Part shown: positions 1-11,792 of the stretch, piece by piece | How positions within the stretch are numbered: position 1 is the stretch's first letter | Layout of the letters: each line of letters begins with the position of its first letter | Source of the DNA: Toxorhynchites rutilus septentrionalis | Lineage: Eukaryota; Arthropoda; Insecta; Diptera; Culicidae | Reading direction: 5' to 3' | Length of the DNA: 64,000 nt | Assembly (NCBI RefSeq): GCF_029784135.1 | Contig: NC_073744.1 | Coordinates: 35,726,061 to 35,790,060 of the forward strand | Program-made: the position numbers and the translations under genes | The notes under the pieces: generated by a model | Told to the model about the DNA's origin: nothing | Databases searched by the model: none | The model's input: only the letters and a program-made list of their open reading frames with translations

Positions 1-1970
1 GTTTTCTGTGGAACAATCACAACTAATCTTAATTTTGTTTGAAGTCAAGTAGCGATATATAGTAAAACCTGTTTTGGGCGAATTTTTTTTGCGCGGTTTT
101 TGTGCGATTTTTTTTTTGTGTGGTGTATGAAAAGAAGCATATTCGACGAAGTTATCGTCCATTTAGTTTTTTTCGATGGTTTATATGCATTTCAGTGCGA
201 AAAAAGTATATTTGGGTCTCAATTATCCACTTCTGAAATTATCCCCTCCTCTCATCAAATGCTCTAATTTTTTCCAAGTTTTTGTTTAACATGATTTCTA
301 ACAGAAACACGTTTCGACATGCAACTAAAAGTACAAAACAGCCACGCACAACCACAAAGCAGGGAAACAAAAGGAAATTGAAAGTTGAATGGCGTGGATT
401 TAAGTTATTTTTTTGGGGGGAACTTTTTTATGCACAAAAAAAGTTTTTTTTTTCAAAATGTGTACCGAACACGATTTTTTAATGCTGCTGGTGAGGTTTT
501 GCACGATTTTTTTAATGCGACTTTTTGTGCGATCCTTATCCCCCTCACAAAAAAAGGTTTGCTTGTAGTGTATTTGACAAAATTTTAGATTTCATTAAAA
601 TGTGAGCTTTTGTCGAAGACATCAAACTTTCTATCTTTAAGGCAGTATTCTAGTCTAGAAATTTGAAAAAATCAAATGTTTTTTTTTCATATTTCTGTAG
701 TTTAGGAATTGAAAAATATACCATAGAAAGGACTTATCGAAAATACCATTATTTACCGAGTTAAAGCTATTTTTGTGATGCGATATCTAACCTGGTACGG
801 CCGAAGCAATGAACTTCAAACGCGTTTTTCTCGAAACTAGTTTTTTTTCAAACTGGCGTACACGATATCTCAAATTCTACCGAACCGATTCAAATTTATA
901 TGGATACAATCTGCAGGCATCTCTCTATCGCATGAACCTCTAAAAAATGATATTTTTTAAGTTTTACTATTTTTAAAGAATCAGGAAACGTGAGAAAAAA
1001 AGGTTTTGAACCGCATTTTGTTTTTCAAACGGCTGCTATTTTTGTCAAAAAAGATGTTTTCGACTTGTCCGAGGTTCATGCGATAGCGGCATCTTTACTG
1101 ATTCAGAATATCTCCGATTTTTTTTGTTCTAGATGACCAGAAGGGTTGGAATCGTGTACGCCATGGCACCACTTTTGTGTGAATCCTCTCACTTCATCAA
1201 CTCTTAACTATTTTAGTTATGAATATTTTTTCTCCGTTCAATGTTTGTTTTATGGTTAAAAAATAGATGAACAAATAATGATATAAGGGATCGTAAAAAT
1301 ACTCTTTGTTTTATTTTTACGGAGCTCGAAAAAGCGTCCGAAATTCGTGTCTCTACACCCCTTTAATAGTTTCTAGAATCTATGACATTTGAGTATGGAG
1401 AATTCCGAAAGAATAATGTTTTACTGGTAACATCTTTGTGTGAAAATTTTCGCGTTTGACATGTGTCTAGTATGTTTCTAAATAGCAAAAAAGTTGGCAG
1501 AACATGTCAATCGCGACAATTTACACACAAAAATGTTACGAGTTGAACATTAGCGGTAATATTTCAAACAAAACATAAAAAAGTAACCCGATTATTGACT
1601 TGCTAATATTTTCATAGACTATTCAAATATTTTTTTTCAGAATTTAAAAAATACGTTTTAAGAAAAATGAATTTTAATTTACTTTTTTCTTTGAACGGTT
1701 TTTTTCATATTGTTCGATATTTTTTAAAGAAGACCTAAACATATTCATTCTTTTCATTCTCTGACCTAAGATTTGTAGGTATAGTTTTTGAGTGTTTTTT
1801 TTGAAATTTTTGTTTTTTCGGAAAAATTTCAACTCAAAACCCCTTTTGGTTGAAGAATGAAATGTAAACAATTAGTTATGTTTTCATTTAAAAATAAAAA
1901 AAATTGAAGAGTTACATTGAAAAAAAATACTTTGAAAATTAAAATTCACTTTTCTCAAAACAATGTTTCT
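1..1970. other. Gene-free AT-rich sequence
   Basis: No ORF longer than about 67 codons and no convincing exon is seen. The stretch is rich in poly-T and poly-A runs. The part around 780-1180 reads like old dispersed-repeat sequence, with phrases such as CGATATCT and 'gcatgaacctc' recurring with small changes. I cannot assign it to a named element. Confidence 0.5.
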
Positions 1971-1974
1971 TTAA

Positions 1975-2522
1975 CACTAGGTTTTCGGGTCACGTTGTTT
2001 TTGCGCATTTCGAATTTTATGAGTAAAATTTCAAAATCGTCTGCATTTTTATTCCATCTCTAGTAATGACTTTTATGCATTGATCGAGGTGAATATTGAT
2101 GTCTATTTTCTTCAAAAGCGTTGAAATATTGAAACTATGTGGTATACCCATCTCTACGGATATGCGTCATTTTGACGCGATCGTAATGTAAACAAAATTT
2201 TGCAAACATCACAACAATAACAAATAGGAATGTACCGACAATGGTTCGATCCGTTATCTTCGTTATCCGATATCGTTATCTCAAATGAAACAAGCGATAA
2301 ACAACTGTTGCAAACACAGAATATCAATTGATGTCAGAGTGCGAAGAGATTTTGAAAATTTCAGTTGCTTAGTTCGAGTATTGAAAAATGAAATACTAAA
2401 ATATTTTTTGAATCAGTATCAATTATTATGTTATTGTGAGCAACAAATTACACATTTTATTGACGTCAAATTGACGCGTGTTCGTAGAGATAGATATATA
2501 GGAAACGTCCGTGGACCTAGTG
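1975..2522. mobile_element. piggyBac-like MITE (candidate)
   Basis: The left end reads TTAA then CACTAGGT, and the right end reads ACCTAG then TG followed by TATA, so both termini start CACTAGGT in inverted orientation. A second, inner inverted repeat lies at about 2150-2185 and 2456-2495 (ATCTCTACG...GCGTCA on one side, its complement on the other). The 548-bp element has no transposase. A TTAA target and a short CAC-type terminus fit non-autonomous piggyBac relatives. The right flank (TATA) is not an exact TTAA, so the duplication is imperfect and the family call is an inference. Confidence 0.45.
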
Positions 2523-3284
2523 TATAAATTTTGAACAAAAAAATTATGAATAGCTATACAATTCACCCATACATTGGAAGAGGAGACAAATACGTTTTTG
2601 AGAAAAATGAATTCAATTTCGAAAATGTTTTTCGATAGTCTAGGTTTCTTCTCATAACAAAAATTGCTTTTGAGGCAGAAATTTTGCAAAATTAATGTGT
2701 CCGGCATCTTTGAAAAAATGAAAAAGAGTCGGGGAAAACGGATACTTGAAGGGAAAGATGGACATTAACTGAAAATTCAAGTTTATGTACTCGAGATGTT
2801 TTGAAGATGTTCAAATAGGCCTAAAATAGCTTCCGGCATTCGGAGTGACAGATTCGGATTACGTTCTGAAAACCGCTCTGCTGATATCTGGTTGCTCTTG
2901 CAAACATAGGCATCTGTTAAAAAAGGAGGATTTAAACAAACTGTTTTGAAAACAAAATGTTCGCCCTTTAATTCGGTGAAGTGTCCGTCTGACCCGACTT
3001 GATTAGTATTCTTTTAACATCAATATTTCTGGAGTAAAAATAAGAAAATTTACCGCTGATTCGAGGAAATGGAAGGAAAGTGAATCTAAAACACTCACGT
3101 AACGAAAAACATCAAAAAAAAAACTTGTTAGCAATGAGAACCTTATTTTCTGCAGAAGAAAATTTACATTGAACTTTTCAGGTGACTTATGTTTTTATTC
3201 ACAATTTTGACAATTTTGATCAGCTAGGTGTGCACAGTGAGTGTAAAATCAATTGATACACTGTATTGCAAGTTTGTACATCAT
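2523..3284. other. Intergenic sequence downstream of the minus-strand acidic gene
   Basis: AT-rich, with no supported gene. The ORF at 2426-2707 on the minus strand has no recognisable motif and overlaps the MITE end, so I regard it as chance. Confidence 0.4.
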
Positions 3285-3997
3285 TCATGATGTACAACAA
3301 CAGAAACGATCTTGTTGGTTGCAATATGACAAGAATTTCGCACACGGCTGTGAAATTACAACCATACTCTTTTTTTTCGATTCATCAGTTCCATATTTCT
3401 CCTCTTCCTCAATATCATCATCATAGTCATCAGCGTCTTCAACGTCTTTAGCATCTTCAGAGGAATCTGGTTGGGCTGAAGATTCATCGCTCGAATGGAA
3501 AGCCGCTGACGACGGCCCACCTTTATTCTTATCTTCGCTAGGCAAATCTTCTTCCGTGCAAACATCTTCCCACTCATTTGCACTTTCTGTACCTTCAGAA
3601 CCTTCATCCTGCGTGGGGTGGATTGAACATAATACTATATTTTTAGCACCTATCGATTTACCCCGTTGAGAGAAAAGAAAAACAACAGAAATCCTACAAC
3701 AAAACGATCTTTAGTGAGACGCAGGAGACAAAAAAAACTTACGTCCTTATTTTCGGAACTAAAGAGCGCACTATGGACTGTGGGTTGTGCTGTGTTTGTC
3801 ACTGTTGCCGATGAGATTGAGGTGGCGGTGGCGACGGCAGAGGCTGTAGCGGCTGCTACCGCTGTGCTGGTGAAGCTCTGCGATGTGATAACTGTGCCTA
3901 TGTTGGTGGAGGAAGCGGCGGCCGACGGAGGCGGGGGCCCATTGGAAGATACTGGTGTGCTACTGACTGGCGGTTGCTGCTTTTTTCTTAGCGAGTC
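3285..3997 (-). CDS. Two exons of an acidic, Ser/Ala-rich, probably nuclear protein (partial)
   Basis: Two minus-strand exons can be read. Exon B runs 3997 to 3743, follows a CAG acceptor and ends at a strong donor (GTAAGT, 3742-3737). Exon A starts at 3608 after CACGCAG. Both junctions are phase 0, giving 85 plus 107 residues. Exon B encodes a KKQQPP stretch, a Pro/Ser segment and a long Ala/Thr/Ser/Val low-complexity run. Exon A is very acidic (EWEDV, DDYDDDIEEEE) and reaches a stop at 3285. A possible donor (GTATGG, 3367-3362) would end exon A earlier, at 3368. The 5' part of the gene lies at higher coordinates, beyond the satellite and gap, or is lost. The composition suggests a nuclear or chromatin-associated factor, but I do not recognise the family. 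The plus-strand ORF at 3666-4040 is the antisense of exon B. Confidence 0.55.
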
Positions 3998-4204
3998 CTG
4001 TGTCCAACGGATGGGGCAGTGGATGAGTCGGCACGCATGAAAAGTAATGAAGAGAGAAAGGAAAATAATATAAATTAGTAACTGTTATGATTGAGAGAGA
4101 GGTTTCTTTTCGGTAAAACTGTTTCATTTAGTTCATTCTAACGATTGGATATTTTGTAGAGAAATGGTTTAACCGAATCCATCTGGTTTTATAAGTACTA
4201 ACCT

Positions 4205-4934
4205 ATATGGCCTATATGGTAATTTTAAAGCTTTGCATTGCTTTGACAAGTCGTTCTTACTTTCAGAGGTAAATAAACATAAATTTCTTCAATTTCAAAA
4301 ATAAGTAGAAAACAGAACTGGCTTTATTTTTTATTTATTTTTATTTTTGATGCGGATCTTCCAATTAACGCGTTTTTTACGCGGATTATTAAATTATCGA
4401 GGCTTTTACCTCTGAGATATCTCACCTTTAGACTTCTTTATATTTAGTTCTAGTGCCATTAGAGAACTAACGGCACGATTGCTTCCATATTGGCTATTTT
4501 AAAGTTTTGCATTGCTTTGATAAGTCGTTCTTAATTTCAGAGGTAAATAAAAATATTTTTTTTCAATTTCGAAAATAAGTAGAAAAAGAAACTGGCTTAA
4601 TTTTTTTATGCGGATCTTCCAATTAACGCGTTCTTACGCGGATTATCAAATTATCGAGGCTTTTACCTCTGGGACATCTCACCTTTAGGCTTATCTATAT
4701 TTAGTTCTAGTCCCATTAGAGAACTAACTGCACGATTACTTTCATATTGGCTATTTTTAAGTTTTGCATTATTATGATAAGCCGTTTTCAATTTCAGAGG
4801 TAAATAAAAATAAATTTATTCAATTTCGAAAATAAGTAGAAAAACGTGTGGGATTGTAAAAACCCACGTTGATAGGAAAATCCGAGTAAAAAAACCGCGT
4901 TAATAGCAGAATCTGCTTTAAATGGAAATTCCGC
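4205..4934. repeat. Satellite-like tandem repeat, unit about 258-273 bp
   Basis: About 2.7 head-to-tail copies. The landmark 'ttttaaagttttgcatt' recurs near 4220, 4497 and 4755, followed each time by 'tttcagaggtaaataaa' and 'ttcgaaaataagtagaaaa'. Between landmarks each unit carries 'gcggatcttccaattaacgcg' and 'attatcgaggcttttacctc' style blocks that resemble Tigger-type ends. Copies are slightly diverged and the array runs directly into the assembly gap. Confidence 0.8.
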
Positions 4935-5434
4935 NNNNNNNNNNNNNNNNNNNNNNNNNNNNNNNNNNNNNNNNNNNNNNNNNNNNNNNNNNNNNNNNNN
5001 NNNNNNNNNNNNNNNNNNNNNNNNNNNNNNNNNNNNNNNNNNNNNNNNNNNNNNNNNNNNNNNNNNNNNNNNNNNNNNNNNNNNNNNNNNNNNNNNNNNN
5101 NNNNNNNNNNNNNNNNNNNNNNNNNNNNNNNNNNNNNNNNNNNNNNNNNNNNNNNNNNNNNNNNNNNNNNNNNNNNNNNNNNNNNNNNNNNNNNNNNNNN
5201 NNNNNNNNNNNNNNNNNNNNNNNNNNNNNNNNNNNNNNNNNNNNNNNNNNNNNNNNNNNNNNNNNNNNNNNNNNNNNNNNNNNNNNNNNNNNNNNNNNNN
5301 NNNNNNNNNNNNNNNNNNNNNNNNNNNNNNNNNNNNNNNNNNNNNNNNNNNNNNNNNNNNNNNNNNNNNNNNNNNNNNNNNNNNNNNNNNNNNNNNNNNN
5401 NNNNNNNNNNNNNNNNNNNNNNNNNNNNNNNNNN
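4935..5434. other. Assembly gap (500 N)
   Basis: Exactly 500 N bases, a conventional placeholder length, so the true gap size is unknown. ORFs computed through it are artefacts. Confidence 0.99.
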
Positions 5435-7040
5435 TGAACTTGACATGATAATATATATTATTAAGCTCCAAGACGGTGATGCAGTAATGAAACTGACTTT
5501 TTTACATAGATCAACTTTTCCAGCACCAACGGAATGAATTCAAGCTGAACTTCATCTCTTTATCTAGCAACACAATAACACCGCTCGAGTGGCGTATTTA
5601 CAATTTGCGAACCCATTTCGGACCAACAAGACAACGGTTGTCACAGACGATAAAGAGGGAAACTGCACTAGTTCTATCTGTCCATGTCTAGCACTGGTTT
5701 GACGGTAACAAGGAAAACGAGATTTTCTTTTTTACCCCCCCGCAGGGAAACAGTGAACACGGTTAGTGTCATGGCCAGACATTGGTTGCGTTGTTCAACA
5801 CATCGTCGTTCTTTGTCGTTGTGTCTTTGCTTTGTCTCATACTGAATTTTCACTCCTCGATTGTACACATTTCTCTTTGTGGTGGCGCATGTGTGAGATT
5901 GTCAAACTGTGACATTTGAGTTTTTAGGCCAACTATCGGATAACAGCTCTCACCATCCAACGGAGATTAACGAGCGGTTTATTAACCTCCTCTCACTCAG
6001 TTTTACCAAGCGCAAATACACTGTGTCCACCACAAAATAAGAGACTGATAAGACGACAGCGGCGACGTTCGAAAGATGTGACAAAAGCTCAAATGACGCT
6101 CAATCATCACAACCATTGGTGCGCGAAGAGTCTAGATCTCAGCTAAATCTACACGGACTAAGCACCACACAACAACAGCAGCGCAGTAGCAACTGAAGCG
6201 GAATTCCTTCGATCGACCTTGCTCGAAGCTCACTGGCAATCAGCGAGCGCAAGGGATTCTCTAATGCGTAGTTGAAACCTACGCTGCTGCTGCTGTGGCG
6301 TGCAATGCTAATAATAGTTATGGAAGGCCACACGTGGCAGGAGATAACTGATAATGAAGTTTATTGCCCGGACAACAGACCGTTTGAGTTTGTATGCGTG
6401 GGATCTGCATACATTTTCTGAATGGAATATGTATCCTTTTTACGCTGTGCAACACTCATTCAAAAGTTTAAAATTATTTCGTAAATGAACACCCTAATTA
6501 GTTTTTTGTTCAAATATATTTTCTTAAATTTTAATACCAACTTTTCGAACAACAACTTGTTTGGCCGCACAGTGGGCTTTAAAACTCGATATTTTTCGAA
6601 AAAAAAAGGTTTATCTTTATGGATACACTCCTATAAACGAGGGTATCATTATTGGTTATTGGTCATTTAATATGAAATGGACTACTGAGAAGTAGTTAGT
6701 ATCATATCACGTTGCACACATGTAATAAAGTATACATCGAAGGATCTAAGCATATAAGGCTCGCACAGAAAGATTTACTATGGATACATACCGCAATTTG
6801 CAATTTTTTATAATCCAACAAATGTTTCGTCGATATCTGAAATAAAAACAAAGAAGACATTAGACTTATAGTGTTTAATGGATAATTCAATCGATTTACA
6901 AATTTTTCAGCAAAAAATCAAGGGAAATTGGAAAATTATTGAACATGCAAAAATATACGAGCCACACTCAACTTAAATCTTGTTTATTTTGAGACGAAGG
7001 CTTGAAACATTCTGGATTTGATGTAAAACAACATCTTTCT
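5435..7040. other. No gene supported
   Basis: About 1.6 kb with more mixed base composition at 5640-6360 than its surroundings. Short ORFs at 5674-5868 and 6139-6333 (minus) have no recognisable domain and no paired splice sites. It could hold untranslated or regulatory sequence, but nothing shows this directly. Confidence 0.35.
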
Positions 7041-7044
7041 GTAA

Positions 7045-7480
7045 GCAACTTTGAACTTTGAAGAAAATCGCTGTTCATTGATTGATCTTCTAATCGACCC
7101 TCTAAATTTACCTTTTACTATAAAATTCCTAGTACTTCTACTAAAACTCTTCAGTTTCAATTTGCTTGATAGTTCTCGAGTTATGCAGCCACCCTCCCTC
7201 TCCCCCGGCCCCTCCTGCTTTAGAGAGGGGTAGGAGTGTCGAACCACCATAGAAACGTTTATCGATCCCTAAAACCACTTTATGCTAAGTTTGATTCCAT
7301 TTGCTTGATTAGTTCTCGAGCAACCCCCCCCCCCTCCTTTAATAAGAGGAGATAGGAGGTTCAAATCAACATAGAAACATTTATTGCCCCCTAAAACTTC
7401 CATATACCAAATTTGGTTCCGTTTCCTTGATTAGTTCTTGAGTTATGCAGAAATTTATGCTTCATTTGTATGACAGCAAA
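7045..7480. repeat. Tandem repeat, unit about 130 bp, with poly-C core
   Basis: Three diverged units, each carrying 'ttgcttgattagttctcgag' or close variants (near 7160, 7300 and 7420), then in two of them 'ttatgcag', a C-rich tract, and 'catagaaacatttat'. The middle unit has lost TTATGCAG and has a run of about 13 C. No coding content. Confidence 0.75.
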
Positions 7481-7605
7481 AAGGTCGATCTTCCTCCAAA
7501 AATTCTTTTTTCGAGATAACAGCAGATCTCGACGTTTTATGCACTTTTGATATAACCGCAAGGTTGACGTGGGACTACCGTTGGCTTAGTAATCATTTGT
7601 TTGTA

Positions 7606-7830
7606 CAGGGTAACTTCGATATAACGTACATCTTACTTTCAAAAATGTACGTTGTATCGAATTGTACGTTATATCGAAGTACAATAAAGAACTCAGAAAC
7701 GTGGTTTATATTATATTATTGTGCTGCTGTTTAGGTAAGGGTAATGAATAAATTCAACTAGAAGACGAAACTAACCCTTCTCATCATGTTTCCCTTCATA
7801 CTGTTAATTGAAATTCGATCACATTTCAGT
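7606..7830. mobile_element. Tigger/pogo-like MITE, partial copy
   Basis: Begins with TA then CAGGGTAACTTCGATATAAC, typical of pogo/Tigger-type termini. Within 75 bp it forms a hairpin through 'gtacgttatatcgaag'. About 200 bp match the copy starting at 30121, including 'gtgctgctgttt' and 'cttctcat.atgtttccct', so the two are members of one dispersed family. The right terminus is missing here. Confidence 0.6.
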
Positions 7831-8294
7831 TGGAGCAAAAGTTCCTCCAACTTGCATGTGTTTACAAAGCCAATTTCCCCAGGTACCTTGGTTTTCATGG
7901 ACGTGTTAGGGAAACCGTAAATCAGGGTAGTTAGGGCGTTTAGATAGACTTGACATATTACAGTTATTTAATTGCTTATCTCATAAAAAATAACATTTTA
8001 TTAACTGTGATAGATGCGTAGAAATATTTCCTATCAATTGATGCAAACATACTTTTATTCTACGCTCTCCCCTGTTCGCACACTTTCGCTAGTGCACCAG
8101 AATTACGTTGAAGTTCTGGTCAACTAAACTGCCATTGTGTTGGCACGATATCGATATCGGGCATATAATGTTCACAAGAGAAGAGAATAGTTGTGAGTTC
8201 AATCAGGTCCTCACAGTCTCTCTCGCAACTCGCACGCTTACACGCTTCAGATTCGCAATCGAATCGGTGCGCTTTGCGTAAGGTTCTTTTACTA
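7831..8294. other. No gene supported
   Basis: Unassigned spacer between the Tigger-like MITE and the mariner remnant. No ORF or repeat structure is recognised. Confidence 0.35.
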
Positions 8295-8944
8295 CATGGG
8301 CTGAAAAGTCCCGGGATTTTTCAACAGATTGCGCCACTAAAAATGAACAAGATTCATTTCGAGAGGTTAATCTGTCACTAGCTTAGGTGTGAAGTTTCAT
8401 AACATTTTATTTATTTGTTCACAAACTACATTTGTTTAAGTGTCACACCTGAGCATTCGTGTAGAAAATGGAATAAAGAGGAATTTCGTATTTTGATCAA
8501 ACATTGTTTTTTGATGGGGAAAACTTCTGAACAATCAATGCGGTGGTTGACGAAATGTTATTCCACTTCTACTCCTTCGAGAACAACAGTTCATCGATGG
8601 TTTAGTGAAGTTAAAATGGGCCGTACAAGCACCGCAGATGCACCTCGCTCTGGAAGACAGGCCAAAAGAGGCTACGAATCCAGAAATCTTAAAACAAGTG
8701 CATCGACTCGTTTTGAACGATTGTAAAGTGAAATTACGCGAGTTAGCTGAGGGCGTAGGCATTTCAGAAGAACGAGTAGAATACATTCTACTCGACAGTT
8801 TGCACATGAACGAAGAAATAAAGAAAAAACTATCCCAGAAAGAAGAAAAAAAAGAGAAAAGTTCTGTACCATCACGACAACGCACCGTCGCATACGTCCT
8901 AAAGGGGGTAGTACACTATGGAAACTTTAAAAAAAATAAAAAAT
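8295..8944 (+). pseudogene. mariner transposase, N-terminal half, frameshifted
   Basis: A mariner end (TA, then CATGGGCTGAAAAGTCCCGG from 8295) precedes a broken transposase reading frame. The first frame (about 8465-8670) gives the HTH region with KHCFLMGKTSEQ and VHRWFSEVKMGRTS. The reading then moves to another frame for RPKEATNPEILKQVHRLVL and LRELAEGVGISEERVEYIL, up to about 8810. One indel near 8660 separates the frames. The catalytic core is absent here. A matching C-terminal part lies at about 13340-13560 on the same strand, beyond a 4.1-kb insertion, so this is probably one element split in two. It is inactive. Confidence 0.8.
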
Positions 8945-9499
8945 TATAGGAGGTTGTGTCCAAGATACGACCGCATTGTTGACGTAGAACTACGCTGTTA
9001 TTTTATATATGTCGCTTGTTTATACCTTCGGATATTATTCTATAATGCTGTGAAATTTTAGAAACAACTGCTTAGTAGAATAATCTCTAAAATGATTTTT
9101 TCATTGTAGAATCAGTTGACGATAATTGATTGATGATTCATTCTTGCCCTCGCAAAACAATCGTATGTCGCAATTTATTTCATGTCAATGCATTGAAAAT
9201 TTACCTCGAAGGCTAATCCGGTGGCCTTTTTCGAAATTGACATAGACTCGGCTACAGTCGATTATATACATGTTGCAGCAGCACCATTATTCCATATCTC
9301 ATAACTACATCAATATATCTTTGGCACCGCATGTAAGCAACAACAATGACAACACTTGCAAGTATCAAATATCATGCTACATGTTATTTAGTATTGCCTC
9401 AAAGGAATCGCACCTCTAGATATCGTTCGTACAAACTAAGCGTAAACCAAGCGCCAAACAAGCGTTCACCATAGCATGCATACAGAGCCATACATTGGA

Positions 9500-9870
9500 G
9501 GCTTGAAACTACTAGCAATATAAACATTTCTCATCATTTTGCGCTATTCTCAAAAGAAATGCTTCTGTTAATATTACTGTCCTCGAAAAGAGTTGCATTA
9601 CTTTCTCATGCTCGAGAGAAGCGCAGCTGTCACCCTTAGTGGAGGAAGTTTTGCTACTGGCAAGAAAAACCTAATCACATACAAAATTCCAGAACATTTA
9701 CTTTCTTGATGACTAAACAAGAGAAATAAACTCTTTTTGTTAAAAACAACCTCGAAAACAGTAGCAATGCTTCATTATGATAAAAATTAGCGCAAATGCA
9801 ATCCTAGTTGAAGGCAGTTTTGCGACTGGCACGCGAACCCAAATAACTTATAACATTCCAGTAAGACATT
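9500..9870. repeat. Diverged tandem duplication in the left arm
   Basis: Two copies about 190 bp apart share blocks such as 'gttttgctactggca' against 'gttttgcgactggca', then 'ataaaattccag'-type ends, and 'cctcgaaaa.agt.gca'. This helps explain why this arm is longer than the solo arm at 51886-52489. Confidence 0.5.
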
Positions 9871-10029
9871 CAAGATGCTTGGTATTCCCAAATAATTTTT
9901 TGGTGCACAACCTTAACGTCTGCTTCGCCATAACGTCAGTTTAATGCATTGATGCATTCTCAAAGGCACCAACGAAGCCCTTATGAAGACGGAAAAAAAC
10001 CAATGTTAACTGCTTGGAAAAAGACTGAA

Positions 10030-10545
10030 TTATGCCACACAGCTTGTACTCGCTGTAACACCCATCAATGCGAATTCGCTGATGAGTTTGTCAAGAGCGA
10101 CCGCCATCACCACCAGCGGGGGGAGCTTGATTTTGGTTGCTGCCTGGGCGTTTACATTTTCGACCGACGCGCCGAAATCGCCTACTTCGCTGTTGTTCGG
10201 TGCGGTGTCACATTCGCGAAGGCTCGATTCAGTGCGAGCGCTTTTCACTGCATCAACATCGCGTGCATCATTAGATGACGCTTTCCTCGTAATGTTATTG
10301 CCCCTGGCAATGCGTTCGTTTTTTGCAGGGCTCGAGCCTGCCTTCCTCTTCTTCTTGCTCATCGCACACTACGCGAAGCGTCCAATTTATGACGCGGAAA
10401 GAAGAACACACGATACGAATAACGCGAAAAACGAACAGAAAAATCAAACGACGATTTCCAAGTTGGATTACCACTGGTGGGGTCCAATCTTAGATCGAAG
10501 CGCAGCGAAAGCAAAGTGAACTGGATTACTCAACAGTCCGATGCC
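10030..10545 (-). pseudogene. 5' end of a non-LTR retrotransposon (5'UTR and start of ORF1)
   Basis: On the minus strand about 170 bp of leader precede ATG at 10362. The ORF starts MSKKKRKAGSSP and continues 110 codons to a stop at 10030, with KIKLPPLVVMAVALDKL near its end. A basic start followed by a KLPP-type segment is typical of LINE ORF1 (gag-like) proteins. Only the 5' end is present, unlike the usual 5'-truncated copies, so the rest was deleted after insertion. It sits inside the left arm of the Mutator-like element. The clade is not determined. Confidence 0.45.
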
Positions 10546-11002
10546 GAATGAAAGTTTGCCTCAGCGAGATCCACTGTTTTTCTTTTGTTTATACTCTAGG
10601 CAAGTATTCCCCTTCATTCTTCTTCTTTTCCTTTGTTCACGGAGACTTTAAATCCTACGATTTCCCCTCCGTTGGTCGTCGATAAGTTGCTCGTTATTGA
10701 TAGCTCTGTTCGGGAACGCACTCAAATGGACAGAACAAATGTATGGGAAAATAGAAACACTTAAAGTTTTCATGAATTTTAACCATTTACTAACCAGGGG
10801 ATTCTAATGTATGGCATATTAAATAAATCTTACGGAATTTCCGATTCGTTTAGTATGTAAATCGCCAAAATCCGTTCGCGGCAAAAATAGTTATTAACGT
10901 TAACTTTATTTCATAAAAACGTGACCTGTTTTCTGATTTGACACCCTTAATGAAAGACGTAGTTCTACGTCAAAAATTTAAATCTGTAGTTTTCGTCCAG
11001 GT

Positions 11003-11561
11003 TTGCCCGATGCTCTGTGCCGAAGTTACAAGTCAATTAGTGGGCTCAAGTCTTTGTGTAAGGAGCGTGTGAAGAATGCGCGCAACACATACATCAGTTA
11101 CTTACTGGAATACATATATACTTCTAGCGATACGAGGATATACGAGGAGCTAAGTCGTGATGACTTACTGGAAAGATTCTTTGGAGGCTTCAAACAAAAT
11201 GCAAACGAAAGCTTTAAGGCTTGTATTTGATCGATGTCTTCAAAAACCTTTCATTGTGGAAGGAAAATTTTGGAAATTGCAAAAAAATATAGCAACCTGT
11301 AACATCAATGATGGTCTATACAAGGCGTTTTGGAGATAATGAAAGAACTTAAGCTTGAAATTGAAGCGGATTGCAACAATTTCTGCGAAAATTGATGCGG
11401 AATGCAACAATTTCTGCGAAAAATCGGTTATGGAACGAATCGAGCGAGCAGAGATGCGGATGTCGCAAGTCCGCAAGTCCAATTTGGCAACAAAAAAGCG
11501 ACAGGAAGATCACCTTTCAATCGTTCAAGGACAGCTTTATGGTCCAGGGATTGCACACTAG
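11003..11561 (+). pseudogene. Mutator-like transposase, C-terminal remnant
   Basis: The conceptual protein reads IYEELSRDDLLERFFGGF then KQNANESFKACI, followed by a frameshifted KNIATCNINDGLYKAF and, after another break, KSVMERIERAEMRMSQVRKS and QGQLYGPGIAH before a stop at 11559. The order LSxDDLLxR...G..QNxNESF...I...CxFNDG...YGPGIA is the C-terminal pattern of the Mutator-like transposase domain found in many arthropod elements. At least two frameshifts and a 31-bp internal duplication (near 11372 and 11403) break it. It lies between the two long inverted arms, as expected for the element's own transposase. Confidence 0.65.
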
Positions 11562-11792
11562 AGGGGCGATGTAAAATAAACGGAATATATGTATCCAACA
11601 TTTAAAACGCTTTTTTCTCGTAAACATATTTTGCAAACTGGTGGGAGTTCTATTTCTGGAACGGTTCATTTGATTTTGATGATTTTTTTCCCAGATTTAT
11701 CACTGATCGTACGTAGGATTTTTTTTATATTTTGAAAAATAAAATTTTGGTGAATGATTTTGTATCAATTTTGGGGCAAAAAGGCATTTTTT
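11562..11792. other. Spacer between transposase remnant and right arm
   Basis: About 230 bp of AT-rich sequence before the inner palindrome of the right arm at 11793. Nothing else is recognised. Confidence 0.4.

Noticed and set aside
3666..4040. Plus-strand ORF of 124 codons
   Set aside because: It is the antisense of a minus-strand exon that has splice signals and sensible protein composition.
4794..5471. Long ORFs of up to 225 codons across the gap
   Set aside because: They run through 500 N and contain almost only undetermined residues.
10082..10519. Plus-strand ORF of 145 codons
   Set aside because: It is antisense to a LINE ORF1-like start on the minus strand and has no domain of its own.
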